Source of the DNA: Streptomyces sp. NBC_00878
Lineage (GTDB): Bacteria; Actinomycetota; Actinomycetes; Streptomycetales; Streptomycetaceae
Length of the DNA: 64,000 nt
NCBI RefSeq assembly: GCF_026341515.1
Contig: NZ_JAPEOK010000001.1
Location: forward strand, 4,774,001-4,838,000
Direction of reading: 5' to 3'
Each line of letters opens with the position of its first letter. The stretch's first letter is position 1. The notes beneath the pieces were generated by a model, which saw only the letters and a list, made by a program, of their open reading frames with translations, was not told where the DNA came from and searched no databases. Positions 62,635 through 64,000 of the stretch are shown in pieces. The position numbers were made by a program, and so were the translations under genes.

Positions 62635-64000
62635 ATGCCACTCACGTCCCTGAGACGTGTCGCCCGCGAGACCGTGTCCGGGCTCCCCCGCGAGTTCTGG
62701 TGGCTGTGGACCAGCACGCTCGTCAACCGGCTCGGCGCGTTCGTCGCCGCCTTCATGGCGCTCTATCTCACCCTCGACCGCGGCTACTCCGCCTCGTACG
62801 CCGGACTCGTCGCCGCGCTCCACGGGCTCGGCGGTGTCATCTCCTCCCTCGGCGCGGGCGTCCTCACGGACCGGCTCGGGCGGCGGCCCACCCTCCTCAT
62901 CGCCCAGTCGTCGACCGCCGTCTGCGTCGCGCTGCTCGGCTTCGTGCACCACCCGATCACGATCGCCGCCGTCGCCTTCCTGGTGGGCATGGCCAGCAAT
63001 GCATCCCGGCCCGCCGTGCAGGCGATGATCGCCGACATCGTCCGGCCGGAAGACCGCGTGCGGGCCTTCTCCCTCAACTACTGGGCGATCAACCTCGGGT
63101 TCGCCATCTCCTCCGCGGCGGCCGGGTTCATCGCCGAGTACAGCTATCTCGCCGGGTTCCTTCTTGAGGCCGGGATGACGCTGGCCTGCGCGGTCGTCGT
63201 CTTCGCGAAGCTGCCCGAGTCACGGCCCGAGCGGGCGGCGAAGGAGGTCGGCGAACCCGAGGTCGGGCTCGGGACGGTGCTCCGCGACCGGCGTTTCATG
63301 GGCGTCGTCGGGCTGTCCTTCCTCATCGCGCTGATCATCCAGCAGGCGTTCGTGGGACTGCCCGTGGCGATGGGCCGGGCCGGGTTCACGCCCGCCGACT
63401 ACGGCATGGCGATCGCCGTCAACGGCGTCCTCATCGTCGTCCTCCAGATCCCGGTCACCCGTTTCATCGAGCACCGCGATCCGCGACGCCTGCTCGTCGT
63501 CTCCTCGCTCCTCGTCGGGTACGGATTCGGCCTCACCGCCTTCGCCGGCTCGGTCGGCGTCTTCGCCCTCACGGTCTGCGTCTGGACCCTCGGCGAGATC
63601 GTGAACGCGCCCACCCAGACGAGCCTCGTCGTTCGCCTGTCCCCGACGCATGGCCGCGGCCGGTACCAGGGCATGTACACCATGTCCTGGTCCGCGGCCG
63701 CCCTCGTCGCGCCCCTGATGTCCGGTCTCGTCATCGACCGGTACGGGGCGGAGTGGCTGTGGGCCGCGTGCGCGGTCGTCGGCACGGTGGCCGGTGTGGG
63801 GTATGGGGCGCTCATGCGGCAACTGCCGGAGCCGGATGCCCCGGACACCGTGAACGCTCCGGACACCCTGAACGCCCCGAACATCCCGAACATCCCGGCC
63901 GCCGCGGCCGTCCCGGAGGAGCCGGAGGAGCCGGAGGGCAAGGCCCCGGACGCCGCCGAGGCGTGTACTCCCGTACGTCTCAGGGATGCATCCTCGCCCC
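62635..64000 (+). CDS. MFS transporter (3' end outside window)
   Basis: At least 455 residues of a major-facilitator exporter. Some 10-12 membrane helices are visible (VNRLGAFVAAFMALYLTL, FLVGMASNASRPAVQAMI, GVVGLSFLIALIIQQAF, GMAIAVNGVLIVVLQIP). The intracellular loop motif A is GAGVLTDRLGRRPTLLIAQ. From about 400 on, the tail turns Pro/Asp/Ala/Glu-rich with NAPDTLNAPNIPNIP repeats, cytosolic and disordered. No stop occurs before the window ends. Drug efflux is a guess. Confidence 0.9.
   Translation, partial: MPLTSLRRVARETVSGLPREFWWLWTSTLVNRLGAFVAAFMALYLTLDRGYSASYAGLVAALHGLGGVISSLGAGVLTDRLGRRPTLLIAQSSTAVCVALLGFVHHPITIAAVAFLVGMASNASRPAVQAMIADIVRPEDRVRAFSLNYWAINLGFAISSAAAGFIAEYSYLAGFLLEAGMTLACAVVVFAKLPESRPERAAKEVGEPEVGLGTVLRDRRFMGVVGLSFLIALIIQQAFVGLPVAMGRAGFTPADYGMAIAVNGVLIVVLQIPVTRFIEHRDPRRLLVVSSLLVGYGFGLTAFAGSVGVFALTVCVWTLGEIVNAPTQTSLVVRLSPTHGRGRYQGMYTMSWSAAALVAPLMSGLVIDRYGAEWLWAACAVVGTVAGVGYGALMRQLPEPDAPDTVNAPDTLNAPNIPNIPAAAAVPEEPEEPEGKAPDAAEACTPVRLRDASSP

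Overview
The window is a piece of a high-GC Streptomyces chromosome. GC is high throughout, TTA codons are rare, and genes such as cdgB, the nagK-nagA pair, msiK, groEL2 with CIRCE operators and the phoU / phoR-phoP locus occur in the order I remember from the conserved core of S. coelicolor, running downwards from about SCO4296 to SCO4228. That synteny is from memory and was not aligned here. Many neighbouring genes are divergent or convergent, so operons are short.

Layout. 1-4.7 kb: the N-terminal part of a secreted alpha/beta hydrolase, a coupled pair of small unknown genes, a DUF5753/DUF397 regulator pair, a helix-turn-helix protein and a Uma2-type nuclease. 4.7-6.1 kb: an Old-Yellow-Enzyme gene destroyed twice, by a nonsense codon and by a 164-bp mobile element. 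6.2-14.7 kb: groEL2, a cold-shock gene, cysO-like and thrC, then gpgS, otsA and otsB for compatible solutes. 14.8-20.3 kb: an accessory island with a TIR-NB-ARC-TPR gene, a small coupled partner and a convergent AfsR-like NB-ARC/TPR gene. 20.4-25.3 kb: amino-sugar genes (sugar-binding lipoprotein, nagK, nagA, PfkB kinase) with DasR-type sites. 25.4-32 kb: a carbohydrate-binding membrane protein, cdgB, a flavin reductase, an ECF sigma factor, arfB and terD. 32-37 kb: a second cluster of DUF5753/DUF397 regulators with an anti-sigma-like ATPase and an acetyltransferase. 37-45.7 kb: M1 peptidase, pentapeptide protein, two flavoenzymes, kinase and hydrolase. 45.7-47.5 kb: tRNA-Thr with a degenerate half-copy beside it, then msiK. 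47.7-57.6 kb: nucleotidyltransferase, DoxX protein, rlmB, cysS, ispF/ispD, carD and a lipoprotein. 57.7-64 kb: phoP-phoR, phoU, a metallothionein-like peptide, gpm and an incomplete MFS transporter.

How the parts fit. NagK and NagA sit under a strong dre-like site, and msiK, the shared sugar-ABC ATPase, carries a weaker one, so sugar import and GlcNAc catabolism may be co-regulated by DasR. PhoR-PhoP and PhoU diverge from a region with 11-bp PHO-box repeats. cdgB has a BldD-like box.

The most unusual material is the TIR-NLR island with its 11-bp phased upstream repeats and TTA codon, the non-autonomous ISL3-like element, a dispersed GC-rich repeat that has entered the nagA reading frame, several minisatellites, and a 117-bp inverted-repeat element. 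All calls come from reading the sequence; no database search was run.
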